DNA from: an uncultured Aquimarina sp.
GTDB lineage: Bacteria; Bacteroidota; Bacteroidia; Flavobacteriales; Flavobacteriaceae
Direction of reading: 5' to 3'
NCBI GenBank assembly: GCA_947500545.1
Contig: CANMSO010000002.1
Span: 434,001 to 498,000 of the forward strand
Length of the DNA stretch: 64,000 bases
A program made the position numbers and the translations under genes. The first letter of the stretch is position 1. Each line of letters begins with the position of its first letter. Under the pieces are notes generated by a model. It did not search any database. It had not been told where the DNA came from and saw only the letters and a list, made by a program, of their open reading frames with translations. Positions 16,598-24,523 of the stretch are shown piece after piece.

Positions 16598-17725
16598 GTG
16601 AACGAGCAAGACTATATCGAAAGATTAAAAAACGAAAATAAATTACTTCAGAATAAACTGGATAAAATTAATGCTGATAAGCAAAAGAAGAGAAGGTTTA
16701 AATGGTGGCTTTTAAAAAAATCTAGCGTACCAATTTTTGGTTCTAGACTTAAAAAAAGTATCAGTAGTGCAATAAACGAGTATAAGGAGTATAAAACTGT
16801 CTCGGTAGATACTGTGTCAGATGTTTCGTCTAGCGTAATCTGGAGAGTTACACGAATTGGCCTATTTGCCTTTTTATTTGCTGTAATTCCTTCTATGGTA
16901 TTATTATTTCAGACTAAGTTATTGATAAATCAAAATAGATTAATTACAAACCAAAATGACCTTGTAGAGGCAGATCGTAGGTCCTCTTTGGTTTTTGTAA
17001 TGGATAATGTTCTGGGCGATTTAAATGAAGAATTGAAATACAAGGGTGCAAACTCTAAAAATAACATTAGCAATACTTTGCAGGCCAGGATTGTAAGCCT
17101 ATCACGGGCAATGAAACCTTATCAATATATTGAAGACGGTAAATTAATAGATAAAAAAACAAGTCCAGAACGGGGACAGCTACTATATAGTTTGATAAAA
17201 AGTGATTTGGGACAACAATCTCTAAGTGATATTTTTTATGCAGGAGATTTCGAGTATAGTTCTTTAAAAGAAGTATCTCTTGGTAGAGGTGTTTATCTTA
17301 AATACGCTAAACTAAATTATTCTAACCTGTCTAATGCAAATATGCCTGCCGCTAACTTGGCAAGTAGTGAGCTTAAAGAGGCCAACTTGAATAAAATAAA
17401 TCTTTCTGATGCGAACCTAAATAGAGCAAGGTTAATTCAATCTAACCTTAGAAATGCTGAATTAGCCGGCGCAGACCTAACAAATGCTAATTTATCTGGA
17501 GCAGATTTATCCGGAGCCGACCTTTCTGAAGCTAAATTATGGGGTGCAAAATTGGTAGATGCAAACCTTACCGATGCAATACTCGATAATGCAATTGTGG
17601 ACAAACAGGATTGGATTGACTATATTGATGATTCTCTAAGTCTTGAAGGAGCGGCAGACATAGGGCGTAGATATCGAACTAAAAAACAAGGTAAACAACA
17701 ATTTGTACTCGTCCCTAAGAAATAA
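16598..17725 (+). CDS. Membrane-anchored pentapeptide-repeat protein
   Basis: A 375-residue protein with a GTG start. Residues 1-35 form a short charged coiled coil (YIERLKNENKLLQNKLDKI); one hydrophobic segment (about 87-105) follows, then a linker, and about 20 pentapeptide A(D/N)Lxx repeats at about 225-335 (for example ANLSGADLSGADLSEAKLWG). The repeats would form a right-handed quadrilateral beta helix. Only one membrane helix is seen. Function is unknown; such proteins act as scaffolds or, in some families, DNA mimics. It converges on the next gene with a 5-bp gap, so transcripts from the two strands probably overlap. Confidence 0.75.
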   Translation: MNEQDYIERLKNENKLLQNKLDKINADKQKKRRFKWWLLKKSSVPIFGSRLKKSISSAINEYKEYKTVSVDTVSDVSSSVIWRVTRIGLFAFLFAVIPSMVLLFQTKLLINQNRLITNQNDLVEADRRSSLVFVMDNVLGDLNEELKYKGANSKNNISNTLQARIVSLSRAMKPYQYIEDGKLIDKKTSPERGQLLYSLIKSDLGQQSLSDIFYAGDFEYSSLKEVSLGRGVYLKYAKLNYSNLSNANMPAANLASSELKEANLNKINLSDANLNRARLIQSNLRNAELAGADLTNANLSGADLSGADLSEAKLWGAKLVDANLTDAILDNAIVDKQDWIDYIDDSLSLEGAADIGRRYRTKKQGKQQFVLVPKK

Positions 17726-17730
17726 TCTAT

Positions 17731-18168
17731 TCATAATTTCTTTTTTGAGTAGATAATGCCGTGCACTTTTGATATTAACCAGTTTCCCGCGGGAAAGTAT
17801 AGCGCAAAAAATAGCGCCATTCCTAGACTAAAGTTTTGGGGATTAAATAGCTGATCTAGACTATTATTGGGATATGCATAAGATGTTTGAAGCCAATATC
17901 CCAGAAATTCTAATATTCCCATGGCTACCAAACCATATGCATATTGATCAAAAAATTTGTAATCTTTTAATAATATAGAAATAGGAACCATATATAAGAT
18001 ATAACATGTTATCACTTGCCACCAATGAGAAAATCTTGCGATTTCCATTTCTGCTCCAAAGCGATTCATCCCTAACCCCCAAAGAAAATAAATAATTATA
18101 TAAATAAAAATTAAAGTCCTAGGGGTACTTCTTAACTTGTTTGCTTTCTCAATTAACAATTCCTTCAT
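17731..18168 (-). CDS. Small multi-pass membrane protein of unknown function
   Basis: A 145-residue protein with four hydrophobic segments at about 19-35, 48-65, 75-92 and 110-130. I do not recognise the family. It starts 4 bp after the stop of a SAM-dependent methyltransferase and is surely co-transcribed with it, so the two probably act on one membrane-associated process, perhaps lipid or pigment modification. Confidence 0.65.
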   Translation of the reverse strand: MKELLIEKANKLRSTPRTLIFIYIIIYFLWGLGMNRFGAEMEIARFSHWWQVITCYILYMVPISILLKDYKFFDQYAYGLVAMGILEFLGYWLQTSYAYPNNSLDQLFNPQNFSLGMALFFALYFPAGNWLISKVHGIIYSKKKL

Positions 18169-18172
18169 GGGT

Positions 18173-18886
18173 TTATAAGTCTATTTTAGTAATCATACGA
18201 AAAAACGGCTTTTTTATTACTTTAAACTCTTTTACACCGCTATTCTTAATAATTTTTTGCAGCTCATCAATCGAAAAAGCTCTTTGTATGGCAATTAAAC
18301 CATCCTTTTTAGCAATATCAGAAATGGGAAGCATAAAACTTATCAACTTGAAGAGGTAATATGCTACTCTTGTTCTATAAAGTTCACTAAAAATAATATG
18401 TGTTAACATTTCGGATCTAGTCTTTTTCATCTTTTTCAAAAACAAAGTAAGGTCCTTGTTTTTAAAGTGATATATAAAATGGCTGCTTATTAAAAGGTCG
18501 CAGTCTGGGACTGTAAAATTCTTATCCAAAATATCCGCAACTATAAAATTAATATGTTTTGGGTTTATATTATTTTTTCTTGCATATGAAATGCTGTCTG
18601 GGTTCCCATCAATTCCTGTGAAACGAACTTTAATTTTGTGTTTATTTAATTTCTTTGAAATGTAATTTATACTATCACCACCACCACAGCCTAAATCCAC
18701 AACATGAAACTCTTTTTTAAATGAATTTGCATTGAAATATGTAATAATGGCTTTGTACAATTGTCTATGATTACCTAATAAAGTATTAATTAATTTTAGA
18801 CTAGATAGGGTACTGTCGAGAGCTGTTCCAGATAGCTCTAGGTCATCAAGTTGCTCCGGTGTTTGTAGTCTAACCTTTGTATTCAC
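18173..18886 (-). CDS. Class I SAM-dependent methyltransferase
   Basis: A 237-residue protein with the SAM-binding motif I VVDLGCGGGDS (about 61-71), the acidic motif FTGIDGNPDS (about 88-97) and FIVADIL (about 112) ahead of a DLLISSHFIYHF motif IV, the standard Rossmann methyltransferase order. The substrate is not evident. It is the first gene of a two-gene operon with the small membrane protein. It diverges from the nitroreductase gene across a 74-bp promoter region. Confidence 0.8.
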   Translation of the reverse strand: MNTKVRLQTPEQLDDLELSGTALDSTLSSLKLINTLLGNHRQLYKAIITYFNANSFKKEFHVVDLGCGGGDSINYISKKLNKHKIKVRFTGIDGNPDSISYARKNNINPKHINFIVADILDKNFTVPDCDLLISSHFIYHFKNKDLTLFLKKMKKTRSEMLTHIIFSELYRTRVAYYLFKLISFMLPISDIAKKDGLIAIQRAFSIDELQKIIKNSGVKEFKVIKKPFFRMITKIDL

Positions 18887-18960
18887 AATATTATATTAAT
18901 TAATAACAAGAGCATTTTTAGTCCTAAGAATAATAATAACTTTACAAAAAAAGAAATTAT

Positions 18961-19536
18961 ATGTCCAATATAGATATAAATGGAGTAATTAGAAATCGAA
19001 GGTCTATTTTTCCTCCAATGTACAATGATATACCTGTTCCTAAGGAATTTATTCAAACGTTGATAGAAAATGCTAATTGGGCACCTACCCATAGATTAAC
19101 AGAGCCTTGGCGTTTTAAAGTCGTATTAGGAGATGCAAAGGATAGGTTAGGTGTTTTTTTATCAGATACATATACAGATATTACAAGTAACGAGGACTTT
19201 TCTCCTTTTAAACATAAAAAAATAATTGACAATTGTAAATCTGCCAATGCTGTTATAGCTATTTGTATGCAGCGTGATCCTAAAGAAAGGATTCCAGAGT
19301 GGGAGGAGATAGCTTCTACCGCTATGGCGGTTCAAAATATGTGGTTAACTTGCTCTGCAAATAATGTGGGTTGCTATTGGAGTAGTCCAGGTTTAATAAA
19401 ATATGTAAGCGATTTTTTTGATTTTGAGGAAGGTGAACGTTGTTTGGGTTTCTTTTACCTAGGCAATTATAATCAGGAAGATAACATGGCCTCAAAACGC
19501 AGTCCGGCTCAAAGTAAAACTACATGGCTAGAATAA
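18961..19536 (+). CDS. Nitroreductase-family flavoprotein (YdjA-like)
   Basis: A 191-residue protein of the single-domain FMN nitroreductase type. RNRRSIFPPMY (residues 11-21) and ANWAPTHRLTEPWRF (about 38-52) are the FMN-phosphate contacts; GCYWSSPG and LGFFYLGN near the end are the usual second half of the flavin site. It should reduce nitro, quinone or enone compounds with NAD(P)H. It ends just before a hairpin shared with the leftward lipoprotein gene. Confidence 0.85.
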   Translation: MSNIDINGVIRNRRSIFPPMYNDIPVPKEFIQTLIENANWAPTHRLTEPWRFKVVLGDAKDRLGVFLSDTYTDITSNEDFSPFKHKKIIDNCKSANAVIAICMQRDPKERIPEWEEIASTAMAVQNMWLTCSANNVGCYWSSPGLIKYVSDFFDFEEGERCLGFFYLGNYNQEDNMASKRSPAQSKTTWLE

Positions 19537-19543
19537 AATATAA

Positions 19544-19573
19544 AAGCCATCCTAGTGATAGGATGGCTTTCTT
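19544..19573. terminator. Bidirectional terminator
   Basis: An 11-bp perfect stem AAGCCATCCTA (19544-19554) pairs with 19559-19569 around a four-base loop, with A-rich sequence on the left and T-rich on the right. It serves both the nitroreductase and the converging lipoprotein gene. Confidence 0.8.
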
Positions 19574-19592
19574 AAGATTGTATTAGAATCTA

Positions 19593-19943
19593 TTACTGCT
19601 TCTTTTTAAGAGCATCAGTAGCAGCGTTTGCTGCTTTTTCTGTTCCTTCTTTTGCAGCATCTTTTGCAGCGTCTACTGCTTCACCAGCAGCGTCTTTTGC
19701 AGCGTCTACTGCTTCACCAGCAGCGTCTTTTGCAGCATCTACTGCTTCACCAGCAGCGTCTTTTGCAGCATCTACTGCTTCACCAGCAGCATCTTTTGCA
19801 GCTTCTGCAGTTTCGCTAGCAGCATCTACTGCCTCTGTAGCAGCATCTTTTGCAGCTTCTTCTGCTTCTTTAGCAGTTTCTCTACATGATGATACCGATA
19901 CTACAAACATTAGAGCTAAAGCTCCTAGAAAAAATTTTTTCAT
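19593..19943 (-). CDS. Ala-rich lipoprotein with 11-residue amphipathic repeats
   Basis: A 116-residue protein with a signal peptide ending in a lipobox-like VSSC (Cys20), so it is a predicted lipoprotein. The mature part is nearly all repeats of the 11-residue unit KDAAGEAVDAA, giving a long amphipathic helix with Glu/Asp and Lys on one side, similar in form to LEA or apolipoprotein repeats. Small lipoproteins of this kind are common in flavobacteria, without a defined function. Envelope stress protection or membrane coating are possible. Confidence 0.75.
   Translation of the reverse strand: MKKFFLGALALMFVVSVSSCRETAKEAEEAAKDAATEAVDAASETAEAAKDAAGEAVDAAKDAAGEAVDAAKDAAGEAVDAAKDAAGEAVDAAKDAAKEGTEKAANAATDALKKKQ
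19666..19797 (-). repeat. Four tandem 33-bp repeats in the lipoprotein gene
   Basis: Units begin at 19666, 19699, 19732 and 19765 and differ at one or two positions only (g/a in gcagcg/gcagca). Degenerate flanking units extend on both sides. High identity at DNA level suggests recent expansion, so copy number may vary between strains. Confidence 0.9.
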
Positions 19944-20095
19944 AATAAATAGATATAGTTAATTGGTTACTTAACGTCAAACATAATACTTTATTTCATG
20001 TTTTAGAAATTTATGGTGGGGAAAAAATACACACTTTTAAGTTGAAAGGATATGTTTTTACGACAAACTGTTATGCTAGCCTATAATAATAGTGA

Positions 20096-20869
20096 CTAGA
20101 TTGTGTTTTTTTCGGTAAGATATTTCCAATAACGCTTGGGAACATGTTGTAAATGCAGTTTGGAATTTTTTCTTGATTTGATATTTACATTGTTGTAGTA
20201 TACACTCCAAAGTTTTTGAAAGTCAATTTCTGTATCCTTATAACTCTTTTTAATTGCTTTAGTATTAATTCCTGAAATGTTTTCAAATGTTATGGTTTCC
20301 ACTGAAACTAGATCATGGTATATTCCGTAGCTTCGTTTAGTGTCAAAAATCAGCCATTTCTGATCTGCATATCGATCTTTAAAATGATGCGTAATAAGTG
20401 GTAATACATTAAAATCAGGCGCTACCGTAGCCACATACATATTATCTTTAGTCAATTGAAATCTTACAAAGGCTTCCATTCGATGTTTTTCTCTTCCAAC
20501 CATACGTGCTACCTGATTTATTTTTAGAACATCCTTATTACTAAAATCAATGGCAGTACTCGCTTTCTTATTGAAAGTATTTTTCATGTAACTCAAAAGC
20601 GTATTTTCAACTCCTTTTACTTCACTTAAAAAAGCTTTAAAAAAATCTCTTTGTTCTGTGGTGGTTGTTTTTGTTCTAAACCCTTTCCAAACTCTTTTAG
20701 CTTTAGATTCTTCAGTGGTAACTTGCTTAGTAATGGTAAATAATTGGTTGTTAGTTTGAGATTCTTTTCTAATAATGGGGTCGGCTATATTTTGATCATA
20801 TACCATAAAAACACAGCAAAGAAATCCATCAAAACTTCCATCATATAATAATATAGTTTGTGGATTCAT
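20096..20869 (-). CDS. DUF4130 / TIGR03915-family DNA metabolism protein
   Basis: A 257-residue protein beginning with ILLYDGSFDGFLCCVF, the hallmark of the TIGR03915 family, and containing REKHRMEAFVRFQ (about 126-138) and WLIFDTKRSYGIYHD (about 170-184). Members nearly always adjoin a radical SAM protein of the TIGR03916 family, as here with an 11-bp gap. In other bacteria the family can be fused to uracil-DNA glycosylase-like domains, hence the proposed DNA repair or modification role. The reaction is unknown. Confidence 0.85.
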   Translation of the reverse strand: MNPQTILLYDGSFDGFLCCVFMVYDQNIADPIIRKESQTNNQLFTITKQVTTEESKAKRVWKGFRTKTTTTEQRDFFKAFLSEVKGVENTLLSYMKNTFNKKASTAIDFSNKDVLKINQVARMVGREKHRMEAFVRFQLTKDNMYVATVAPDFNVLPLITHHFKDRYADQKWLIFDTKRSYGIYHDLVSVETITFENISGINTKAIKKSYKDTEIDFQKLWSVYYNNVNIKSRKNSKLHLQHVPKRYWKYLTEKNTI

Positions 20870-20880
20870 AACTGCTTGTT

Positions 20881-22143
20881 TTAGGAAAAAAGACTTAATT
20901 GTTGATTGAAGTGCTTATTATATTTACTAGACGAGCTTTTTAATATTTTGTTTTTTAAAGTAAGTGGCAAAAGCTCTTTTTTGTAGAAGTCTTTTGAACT
21001 ACAGGTTATAAAATATTGTGCCCTATTTAGTGCAATACCGATTGCTTTTAAGTGTGTCCAATCAAGATTTCTATATTTTCGGGCTTGAATGATTTTGGAC
21101 ACTGATTGCATACCAATTCCTGGTACTCTGGCTAATATTGTCCTATCGGCTCTATTGATATCAATAGGGAAGAGATGTAAATTACGTAATGCCCAGCTTA
21201 ATTTAGGGTCAATATCCAAATCTAGATTTTTATGTGAATCATTTAATATTTCGGTAACAGAAAATCCGTAAAACCTTAGTAGCCAATCTGTCTGATATAA
21301 ACGATTTTCTCTAAGAATAGGGACATCAGTTCCTAGAGATGGTAGGCGGTTATCAGACATGACAGGTACATATCCAGAATAATATACTCTACGCATATTG
21401 AATTTTTTATAGTAATATGTTGCCGAATACATAATATCTCTGTCACTCTCTCCGGTGGCACCAATAATCATTTGCGTACTTTGCCCTGCAGGGGCATATC
21501 TAGGAGTACTTTTGATAATTTTTCGTTCTCTTTTATACTGTATGATTTCGTTTTTAACCTTTTCCATGGGTTTTATAAAATCTTCATGCTTTTTATCGGG
21601 AGCCAAAAGTTTTAATCCAGATATGGTAGGAATTTCAATATTAACACTTAACCGATCGGCATACAACCCTGCTTCTCGCATAAGTTCATCACTAGCTCCG
21701 GGTATGGATTTAAGGTGAATATATCCATTAAAATTTTCTTCTAAACGAAGCTTTTTGGCTACAGTTACAAGACGCTCCATGGTATAATCGGGATTTTTGA
21801 ATATCCCCGAACTTAAAAACAGCCCTTCGATGTAATTTCTTCGATAAAAGTTGATTGTTAGATCAACAACTTCCTGAACTTTAAATGCCGCACGTTTTAC
21901 ATCATTACTTTTTCTAGTGATACAATAAGCACAGTCAAAAATACAATGATTAGTGAGTAGTATTTTTAATAATGATACGCAACGCCCATCTTCTGTATAG
22001 CTATGGCAAATCCCCATGCCAGTATTATTGCCTAATCCTTTATTACTGTTTGCGCGCTTACCTCCACTACTAGCACAAGAAACATCATATTTAGCCGCAT
22101 CTGCCAGAATCGATAATTTTTCTCGAATTCTGTCAAACGACAT
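20881..22143 (-). CDS. Putative DNA modification/repair radical SAM protein (TIGR03916 type)
   Basis: A 420-residue protein if started at the ATG at 22143 (MSFDRIREKLSIL), which is preferred over an in-frame ATG 54 bp upstream because that would lie inside the DUF559 gene and adds non-family residues. Cys67, Cys71 and Cys74 (CIFDCAYC) form the CxxxCxxC iron-sulfur site. RVPGIGMQSVSKII (about 330) is a helix-hairpin-helix DNA-binding motif. The next gene encodes its usual partner, DUF4130. The start overlaps the end of the DUF559 gene by 11 bp. The family is tied to DNA metabolism by its neighbours and its HhH motif; the substrate is unknown. Confidence 0.88.
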   Translation of the reverse strand: MSFDRIREKLSILADAAKYDVSCASSGGKRANSNKGLGNNTGMGICHSYTEDGRCVSLLKILLTNHCIFDCAYCITRKSNDVKRAAFKVQEVVDLTINFYRRNYIEGLFLSSGIFKNPDYTMERLVTVAKKLRLEENFNGYIHLKSIPGASDELMREAGLYADRLSVNIEIPTISGLKLLAPDKKHEDFIKPMEKVKNEIIQYKRERKIIKSTPRYAPAGQSTQMIIGATGESDRDIMYSATYYYKKFNMRRVYYSGYVPVMSDNRLPSLGTDVPILRENRLYQTDWLLRFYGFSVTEILNDSHKNLDLDIDPKLSWALRNLHLFPIDINRADRTILARVPGIGMQSVSKIIQARKYRNLDWTHLKAIGIALNRAQYFITCSSKDFYKKELLPLTLKNKILKSSSSKYNKHFNQQLSLFS

Positions 22144-22516
22144 AAGAATTTGTTTTTGAGGATTGGATTTGGTTTTTAAGGGTCCTGAAAATCTCATCCA
22201 TATCTACCAAAACCTGATAATCCGTAAACCTTAATACGGTAATCCCAAGGGAGGAAATGTGCAGTTTTTTAGGAGCATCTTGATTATGGATATCCAGAAA
22301 CTCATGCGCGTATCCGTCTATTTCAATTGCTATCCTTAAATTAGGGCAATAGAAGTTAAAATTATAAAGCCCTATTGTTTGATCTTTTAAAAAACGATAC
22401 CCTTTTTCATTCAATTCATCATTGAGTTTATCGATTGCATTAATCGTATTATTTAAAGAATGACGAATAATTTTTTCTGATACTTTTTGATACAACGGGA
22501 TGATTGGTGAAGACAT
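22133..22516 (-). CDS. DUF559 (restriction-endonuclease-like fold) protein
   Basis: A 127-residue protein starting at ATG 22516 (MSSPIIPLYQ). A longer TTG-initiated frame to 22546 is unlikely because it would run into the operator/promoter. FYCPNLRIAIEIDGYAHE (about 57-74), with Asp in IEIDG, and LGITVLRFTD (about 90-99) match the DUF559 core, related to very-short-patch-repair-like endonucleases. It is the first gene of an operon with the radical SAM and DUF4130 genes and faces the S24 regulator. A nuclease role in DNA repair is likely but unproven. Confidence 0.8.
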   Translation of the reverse strand: MSSPIIPLYQKVSEKIIRHSLNNTINAIDKLNDELNEKGYRFLKDQTIGLYNFNFYCPNLRIAIEIDGYAHEFLDIHNQDAPKKLHISSLGITVLRFTDYQVLVDMDEIFRTLKNQIQSSKTNSYVV

Positions 22517-22543
22517 AGAAGTTGATTTTAGTTGTAATTTTTC

Positions 22544-22565
22544 CAAATTTATGGAAAAATTCCAT
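22544..22565 (-). promoter_or_regulatory. Leftward promoter -7 element with overlapping operator
   Basis: Read leftward, 22551-22544 gives TAAATTTG, a match to the Bacteroidota -7 consensus TAnnTTTG. The inverted repeat ATGGAAAAATTCCAT (22551-22565) abuts it. A further TTCCA half-site is at 22541-22545. No clear -33 TTG is seen. This would let the S24 repressor control the DUF559-radical SAM-DUF4130 operon. Confidence 0.6.
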
Positions 22566-22592
22566 ATAAATTAAAATATAATTATGTTAAAA

Positions 22593-22622
22593 TTGGAAAT
22601 ATTCCAAAATCTTGTATCTTTG
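22593..22622 (+). promoter_or_regulatory. Rightward promoter with operator over the -33 element
   Basis: TTG at 22593-22595 and TATCTTTG at 22615-22622 are separated by 19 bp, the Bacteroidota -33/-7 arrangement. The inverted repeat TTGGAAATATTCCAA (22593-22607) covers the -33 element and has the same TGGAA-N3-TTCCA form as the leftward operator. It lies 58 bp before the S24 regulator start, so autorepression is likely. Confidence 0.7.
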
Positions 22623-22680
22623 TTATTAATTATCCCAAATCCTAAAGTGTATATGAGATAATAATTAAAATCCTGATTAT

Positions 22681-23448
22681 ATGGATAATTTGACTAACCA
22701 AACCATTAAGCGATTTAAACAAATTCGCGAAGAGAACCATTATACCCAATCAGATTTTGCAGAGGTTTTGCAGATTAAAAACTCAACAGCAGATATTGAG
22801 CGTGGTAAGACAAAGATTTCTGGAAAGGTTGTAGCAAGATTGCTACAAGAATTTAATGTTAATCCTTTGTGGTTGTTTGGAGAGAGCAACCAAAAAAAGA
22901 TCCAGTTGCACCTTGGAGATGTTTCTCCTAAGGTGGTGACAATTGATTCTCAGAATAATGAAAATATTGTTCTGGTTAATGTTAAAGCTGCAGCAGGATA
23001 CCCCCATAATGTGCAGGATTTGGATTGGTATCAGCAATTACCTGCATTTGACATACCCTTACCAGAGTACCGTAATGCTACATATCGTGGCTTTCAGGTT
23101 GAAGGTGATAGTATGCTACCGGTGCTTGAACCAAAAGAGTGGGTAATCGGTAAAGCTTTAAACAACCTGTCTGAAGTAGGTAGCAATACTATTTGTGTGG
23201 TTGTATTAGAAGATAGCGTTGTAGTTAAGAAAATTAGGAAAAATGAAGATGCTTCTGTAATTACATTAATCTCTTTAAATTCTGAATATTTGCCATACAA
23301 TATTCAAGCACATCAAATAGTTGAATTATGGGAGGTGAATAGTAAACTAAGTTTTAATATTGATGCTAATTCTGATACAGCTAGTATGAAACAATTACAA
23401 GAGGCTATGCTTGCATTAACCTCTGAAGTAAGAAGTTTAAAGAATTAA
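22681..23448 (+). CDS. LexA/CI-like regulator: XRE helix-turn-helix plus S24 peptidase
   Basis: A 255-residue protein. Residues about 8-65 form an XRE helix-turn-helix (FKQIREENHYTQSDFAEVLQ). The C-terminal S24 domain has catalytic Ser144 in EGDSMLP and Lys183 in VVVKKI, and Ala105-Gly106 (KAAAGYP) is a plausible self-cleavage site. This is the build of a repressor that inactivates itself on DNA damage. It faces the DUF559/radical SAM/DUF4130 operon across two matching operators, which points to damage-induced control of that operon. The last bases overlap the converging App1-like gene. Confidence 0.88.
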   Translation: MDNLTNQTIKRFKQIREENHYTQSDFAEVLQIKNSTADIERGKTKISGKVVARLLQEFNVNPLWLFGESNQKKIQLHLGDVSPKVVTIDSQNNENIVLVNVKAAAGYPHNVQDLDWYQQLPAFDIPLPEYRNATYRGFQVEGDSMLPVLEPKEWVIGKALNNLSEVGSNTICVVVLEDSVVVKKIRKNEDASVITLISLNSEYLPYNIQAHQIVELWEVNSKLSFNIDANSDTASMKQLQEAMLALTSEVRSLKN

Positions 23449-24446
23449 TGAATAAAGCCTAATTCTTTGGCATTTTGTATTGCTTCATCAGAAGTGCGAA
23501 TAAGTAGTATAGGGCAAACATTAAATGAATTAATTATTTTTTGAATTCGCTTTTCTTTTCGACGATGTTGTACGTTTCTTAAGTAAATTGCCAAAATCCG
23601 ATCAGGATATTCTTCTGCGATTTTGGTGTAAATATCTGCGTCTTTTTCTCCACTGTCGCCTATGAGAATAAATCGCATTTTGGGATACATCTTTAGAAGA
23701 TTTAAAATTTCTGATTGTTTATGGGGCATTTTGGGCTTTGGCGTTTTATCAAAGGGGGTTCTAAAATCCCTGAGTAAAATTGGTCCTTTGGGAAAGTGAT
23801 TTTTCTTAAAAAAGGCACTAAGGTAATCATATAAATTCCATGGACTATTGCTTACATAAAAAAATGGATTTATTGGTGTATCTGATTTTCCAGAGTGTAG
23901 CTTTTTATAAAATTTCACAGTACCTTCTATAGCGGTACGTTTGTCAAAATTTTTAAAAAAAGTATTCGCAATTACCCTCCACTTAAAAAAAGAAGCTACG
24001 CCGGTGTGCAGGATCGTGTCGTCAATGTCACTGATTACGCCAAATTCAGCTTGTTCAGATGGGATAAGCATCTGACTTGAAAAGTGATTTTTTGAACTTA
24101 TTTCTTTTTTGAACTTTTCTTCTTTATACGATACGATATATGAAATCCAGCCTGTTTTATCAACATGTTTGGAAAGCGTAGATATTTCAAGCTCTAAGTG
24201 GTAGTAACCCTCATGATCTGTAGAAGTTTCTATGATTCGCCCATTGGGAAGCCTCAGTTCAATCGAAGTATTTCGTATTTCATCACTTTCAAATTGTCTG
24301 TAAATATTCCTTAGGGTTTTAAAAACATTTTGGTTCGTGCTGAAATCAATGTTTTCATCTTCAAGAGCTCTTCCGGTGGCACAGAATAGTTCATTTGTGC
24401 CATATCCTAGATAGGTGTTGATACGTAAAGCTTTTTTCTTAAACAT
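23445..24446 (-). CDS. App1-like phosphatidate phosphatase (DUF2183)
   Basis: A 333-residue protein. An N-terminal beta-rich region (about 1-125) precedes the catalytic part, with GVISDIDDTILHTG (about 136-149) as the DxDDT HAD-type motif, YVSNSPWNLYDYL (about 198-210) and LIGDSGEKDADIY (about 263-275). These match the App1/DUF2183 family, whose yeast member dephosphorylates phosphatidic acid. A lipid phosphatase role is inferred from the family. No signal peptide. The 3' end overlaps the S24 regulator tail to tail by four bases. Confidence 0.85.
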   Translation of the reverse strand: MFKKKALRINTYLGYGTNELFCATGRALEDENIDFSTNQNVFKTLRNIYRQFESDEIRNTSIELRLPNGRIIETSTDHEGYYHLELEISTLSKHVDKTGWISYIVSYKEEKFKKEISSKNHFSSQMLIPSEQAEFGVISDIDDTILHTGVASFFKWRVIANTFFKNFDKRTAIEGTVKFYKKLHSGKSDTPINPFFYVSNSPWNLYDYLSAFFKKNHFPKGPILLRDFRTPFDKTPKPKMPHKQSEILNLLKMYPKMRFILIGDSGEKDADIYTKIAEEYPDRILAIYLRNVQHRRKEKRIQKIINSFNVCPILLIRTSDEAIQNAKELGFIH

Positions 24447-24477
24447 GAAAAAAAGTAGATTTTGATATAAAAATAAA

Positions 24478-24502
24478 CAACCTCGCTTAAAGAGCGAGGT
24501 TG
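24478..24502 (-). terminator. Terminator of hppA
   Basis: A 10-bp perfect stem (24478-24487 with 24493-24502, CAACCTCGCT) around a five-base loop; read leftward it is followed by T-rich sequence. It lies 22 bp past the hppA stop. Confidence 0.8.
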
Positions 24503-24523
24503 TATGAATATAATTTTGTTTTT

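Noticed and set aside
19666..19797. Possible CRISPR array
   Set aside because: The 33-bp units are directly adjacent without spacers and lie in frame within a lipoprotein gene; no cas genes are near.
22144..22197. Upstream ATG for the radical SAM protein
   Set aside because: The extra 18 residues are not family-like and lie inside the DUF559 coding region; ATG 22143 leads straight into the conserved start.
22517..22546. TTG-initiated longer start for the DUF559 protein
   Set aside because: The extension runs into the operator and -7 element; the ATG at 22516 gives the family-sized protein.
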